From assembly GCA_016234155.1 (NCBI GenBank), contig JACRGZ010000098.1, forward strand, positions 1-7,501: a stretch of 7,501 bases of DNA, written 5' to 3'. The stretch comes from Nitrospirota bacterium. Its GTDB lineage: Bacteria; Nitrospirota; 9FT-COMBO-42-15; HDB-SIOI813. A model generated the notes under the pieces. The model was given only the letters and a program-made list of their open reading frames with translations, was not told the origin of the DNA and did no database searches. Numbering within the stretch: the stretch's first letter is position 1; every line of letters starts with the position of its first letter. Shown piece by piece: positions 5,247 to 7,501 of this stretch. The translations under genes and the position numbers were made by a program.

Positions 5247-6339
5247 TAACATGGAATCTGAAATATATCACATCCCCTTCCTGGATCACATACTCTTTCC
5301 CCTCAAGGCGCAAAAGTCCTTTCTCTTTCACTGCGTGAGGGGAACCGAGGGTATCGAGATCATTTAAAGACATAACCTCTGCCCTGATGAATCCGCGCTC
5401 GATATCTGAGTGTATCTTTCCGGCTGCCTGCGGGGCCTTTGTCCCCTTGAGTACCGTCCATGCCCTCACCTCCCGCTCGCCGGCTGTAAAAAAGGTTATA
5501 AGATCCAAAAGAGTATATCCGGCACGGATTAATTTGAACAGGCCGGGCTCTGAAAGCCCCATCTCCGCCAAGAAGGCCTCATGTTCCTCAAGCGGCATTG
5601 TGGATAACTCATCTTCTATCTTACCACAGATAGTAACAACCATTGCACCCTCTTTTGCAGCTATATCTCCTATCTGACGCACATAGTCATTGCCTCCTGC
5701 CATCTCTTCCTCACTAACATTGGCGACATAAAGGACAGGTTTTGTCGTCAGCAGGTGCAACTCGTTCAGGATTTTCTGCCCTTCGGCAGAATAATTCAGC
5801 CACCGGAGAAGCTTCCCCTCTGAGAGTTGCTTTCTGAGCATAGCAAGGAAATCTCCTTCGGTTTTTGCATTCCTGTCCCCTGTCTTTATCTGTTTCTCAA
5901 CCCTCTGTATCCTCTTATTTATTGTCTCTATATCCGCAAGGGCAAGTTCAATCTCTATTATCTCTATATCACGGCGAGGGTCAACATTGCTATATATGTG
6001 GACAACATCCGGTTCTTCAAAACATCTCACAACGTGGGCAATGGCATCTACTTCCCTTATATGGCCGAGAAACTTATTGCCAAGACCCTCCCCTGTGGAA
6101 GCCCCCTTGACAAGCCCTGCAATATCCACAAACTCCATGGTGGTCGGCGTAACAGTCTCAGGTCTGAATATCTCCGATAGTCTTTTTAACCGGGTGTCAG
6201 GAACAGCAACCACACCGACATTCTGGTCTATCGTGCAAAAGGGGTAATTTGCCACCTGTGCACCTGCAGACGTCAGGGCATTGAATATGGTAGACTTCCC
6301 GACATTAGGAAGACCGACTATGCCGCAATTGAATCCCAT
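5242..6339 (-). CDS. ychF: Ribosome-associated Obg-family ATPase YchF (EngD)
   Basis: YchF is a conserved P-loop NTPase of the Obg group that binds ATP rather than GTP and associates with ribosomes; it is linked to translation control and stress responses. The 365-residue length is normal. The P-loop GLPNVGKS is at 9-16, the G3 motif DIAG at 72-75 is followed by LVKGAS, and NVSE at 207-210 replaces the GTP-type NKxD, matching the ATP preference of the family. A coiled-coil-like helical insertion covers about 125-195 and a TGS domain about 281-364. The start ATG 6339 is preceded by AGGAG (6348-6344) at 4 nt. The usual C-terminal ending FRF(N/H)V is followed here by one extra Ser and TGA, and both of these codons lie in the terminal repeat of the adjoining palindromic element or at its edge. 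Confidence 0.98.
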   Translation of the reverse strand: MGFNCGIVGLPNVGKSTIFNALTSAGAQVANYPFCTIDQNVGVVAVPDTRLKRLSEIFRPETVTPTTMEFVDIAGLVKGASTGEGLGNKFLGHIREVDAIAHVVRCFEEPDVVHIYSNVDPRRDIEIIEIELALADIETINKRIQRVEKQIKTGDRNAKTEGDFLAMLRKQLSEGKLLRWLNYSAEGQKILNELHLLTTKPVLYVANVSEEEMAGGNDYVRQIGDIAAKEGAMVVTICGKIEDELSTMPLEEHEAFLAEMGLSEPGLFKLIRAGYTLLDLITFFTAGEREVRAWTVLKGTKAPQAAGKIHSDIERGFIRAEVMSLNDLDTLGSPHAVKEKGLLRLEGKEYVIQEGDVIYFRFHVS

Positions 6340-6350
6340 AAAACTCCTGT

Positions 6351-6382
6351 AAAAATAAAAGGGGCATTCCGCGTCCCCTTTT
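6351..6382 (-). terminator. Terminator-like hairpin just before the ychF ribosome-binding site
   Basis: On the minus strand AAAAGGGG (6382-6375), a 10-base loop and CCCCTTTT (6364-6357) are followed by ATTTTT (6356-6351). This is a rho-independent-like structure facing transcripts that come from hppA. It ends 2 bases before the ychF AGGAG (6348-6344), so it either terminates hppA or attenuates ychF. Confidence 0.5.
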
Positions 6383-6386
6383 CAAA

Positions 6387-6490
6387 TCCCCCCTCCCCCC
6401 CCTTTTCTAAAGGGGGGAAAGTAATTTCCCCATTTAATATAGGGGCAACTGATTTCCCCCTTTGAAAAAGGGGGATTAAGGGGGATTTTC
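6387..6490. repeat. C-run/G-run palindromic repeat cluster
   Basis: Two hairpins of the same style lie in the hppA-ychF spacer: CCCCCCTTT-TCT-AAAGGGGGG (6397-6417) and TCCCCCTTT-GAA-AAAGGGGGA (6455-6475). GGGGGATT is repeated after the second at 6470-6477 and 6480-6487. The rest of the 6340-6515 spacer holds no gene that I can support. Confidence 0.65.
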
Positions 6491-6515
6491 ATTGTCCCTT
6501 GTAAATCGAGACTGT

Positions 6516-7501
6516 CTAACCTATCAACAGCGGGGCAATAACCAATGATACTATTGCCATCAGTTTGATCAATATATTCATTGCAGGTCCTGATGTGTCC
6601 TTACAGGGATCACCGACCGTATCACCAACCACTGCAGCCTTATGCGCATCAGAACCCTTTCCCCCATGGTGTCCATGCTCTATATATTTCTTTGCATTAT
6701 CCCATACCCCGCCCGCGTTTGCCAGCATAAGGGCCATAGGAACACCAACAACAGTAGCGCCGGCAAGGAAACCTCCAATCGCATGGGGCCCCATAAGAAA
6801 ACCTACAAATATCGGGGCAATGACTGCCAGCACACCCGGTATTATCATCTCTTTTAGTGCCGCTGTTGTGCTAATCTCGACACACCGGACTACATCAGGC
6901 TCTGCCTTGCCCTCCATAAGACCTTTTATCTCACGGAACTGGCGTCTCACCTCATCCACCATCTTGCCTGCGGCCTTACCAACAGAAGCCATTGTAAGCG
7001 CTACGATAAGGAATGGTACGGTCCCGCCAAGAAGTACTCCCATAACTACATTGGCTTCAGTCAATGATATAACTGTGATTTTTGCTGCCTGCGAATAGGC
7101 TGCAAAAAGGGCAAGGGCAGTAAGTGCGGCAGAACCTATTGCAAAGCCTTTACCGATAGCCGCCGTAGTATTACCCAGCGCATCCAGACTGTCTGTTATC
7201 GCCCTCGTCTCTTTACCCAGACCGCTCATCTCAGATATACCGCCTGCATTATCCGCTATGGGACCATAGGCATCTACTGACATCGTAATCCCTATTGTAG
7301 CAAGCATGCCTACCGCTGCTATACTTATTCCGTACAAGCCGGCAAAATAATTGGATATATAGATACCTAATATAATAGCGATCATGGGAAGGACTACGCT
7401 CTCCATTCCCACTGCAAGTCCCGTAATAATATTAGTTGCAGCGCCTGTGGTCGAGGCATTTGCGGTCCTTGCCACCGGTGATGCAGAGGTATACCACTCA
7501 G
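6516..7501 (-). CDS. hppA: Membrane-bound ion-translocating pyrophosphatase, C-terminal part (cut by window edge)
   Basis: This integral membrane pyrophosphatase couples hydrolysis of pyrophosphate to pumping of H+ and/or Na+ out of the cytoplasm. The last 327 residues are in view, roughly half of the usual protein, and the frame runs off the right edge, so the internal GTG at 7475 is not the start. Counting from that GTG codon, VDAYGPIADNAGGI is at 67-80, NAGGVWDNAKKYIE at 253-266, and VGDTVGDPCKDTSGP at 283-297. These are the conserved cytoplasmic acidic and lysine motifs that bind Mg-pyrophosphate, with several hydrophobic membrane helices between them. GNTTAAIG (101-108) has Ala and Gly where K+-independent enzymes have Lys and Thr, the signature of K+-dependent members. 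Whether it pumps Na+ or H+ depends on residues outside the window. It ends in TAG, 176 bases before ychF. Confidence 0.97.
   Translation of the reverse strand, partial: EWYTSASPVARTANASTTGAATNIITGLAVGMESVVLPMIAIILGIYISNYFAGLYGISIAAVGMLATIGITMSVDAYGPIADNAGGISEMSGLGKETRAITDSLDALGNTTAAIGKGFAIGSAALTALALFAAYSQAAKITVISLTEANVVMGVLLGGTVPFLIVALTMASVGKAAGKMVDEVRRQFREIKGLMEGKAEPDVVRCVEISTTAALKEMIIPGVLAVIAPIFVGFLMGPHAIGGFLAGATVVGVPMALMLANAGGVWDNAKKYIEHGHHGGKGSDAHKAAVVGDTVGDPCKDTSGPAMNILIKLMAIVSLVIAPLLIG

Noticed and set aside
5046..5252. 68-residue minus-strand open frame across the palindromic element
   Set aside because: It is nearly all repeat sequence and overlaps the ychF end in another frame.
6565..7098. 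177-residue plus-strand open frame opposite hppA
   Set aside because: It is a shadow of the membrane pyrophosphatase, which has strong motifs on the minus strand. The plus-strand product has low-complexity composition and no domain.

Overview
The window is a compact bacterial chromosome segment at mid-level G+C, dominated by housekeeping genes. The set suggests an anaerobic or energy-limited Gram-negative lineage, but it does not fix the phylum: a membrane pyrophosphatase of the K+-dependent type, a FrdA-like flavoprotein, a ThiI without a rhodanese domain, and many short palindromic intergenic repeats. A Nitrospirota- or Deltaproteobacteria-like genome is my guess from overall style only.

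Layout from right to left, in the direction most genes are read: hppA (3' part, cut by the window edge), ychF, a small exported protein of unknown function and purA all lie on the minus strand over 7501-2950. These genes are separated by repeat-rich spacers rather than packed tightly. purA converges on a small plus-strand gene for a four-cysteine protein (2574-2774), with a 170-bp MITE-like element filling the gap. That small gene diverges from thiI (minus, 2479-1334). thiI converges on a Nudix hydrolase (plus, 857-1291), which diverges from a yjbQ-frdA pair (minus, 755-1) in which the yjbQ stop codon directly abuts the frdA start. frdA is cut by the left edge.

The genes do not form one pathway. 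Adenylosuccinate synthase (purine synthesis), the ribosome-associated ATPase YchF, tRNA 4-thiouridylation (ThiI), a Nudix phosphohydrolase and pyrophosphate-driven ion pumping are general housekeeping. ThiI and YjbQ both touch thiamine metabolism in the literature, but nothing here links them.

I do not see a clear undescribed system. The parts worth a second look are non-coding or concern gene starts. Two unrelated 170-bp palindromic elements sit exactly at gene 3' ends, and one of them supplies the stop codon of ychF. thiI appears to begin at an AUU codon. The Nudix gene looks leaderless, with a -10 box that is a perfect palindrome facing the yjbQ leader. An 8-bp tandem repeat lays out several -35-like hexamers upstream of the four-cysteine gene. 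No rRNA, tRNA, CRISPR array or transposase gene was seen. No stretch over 300 bases lacks a gene.
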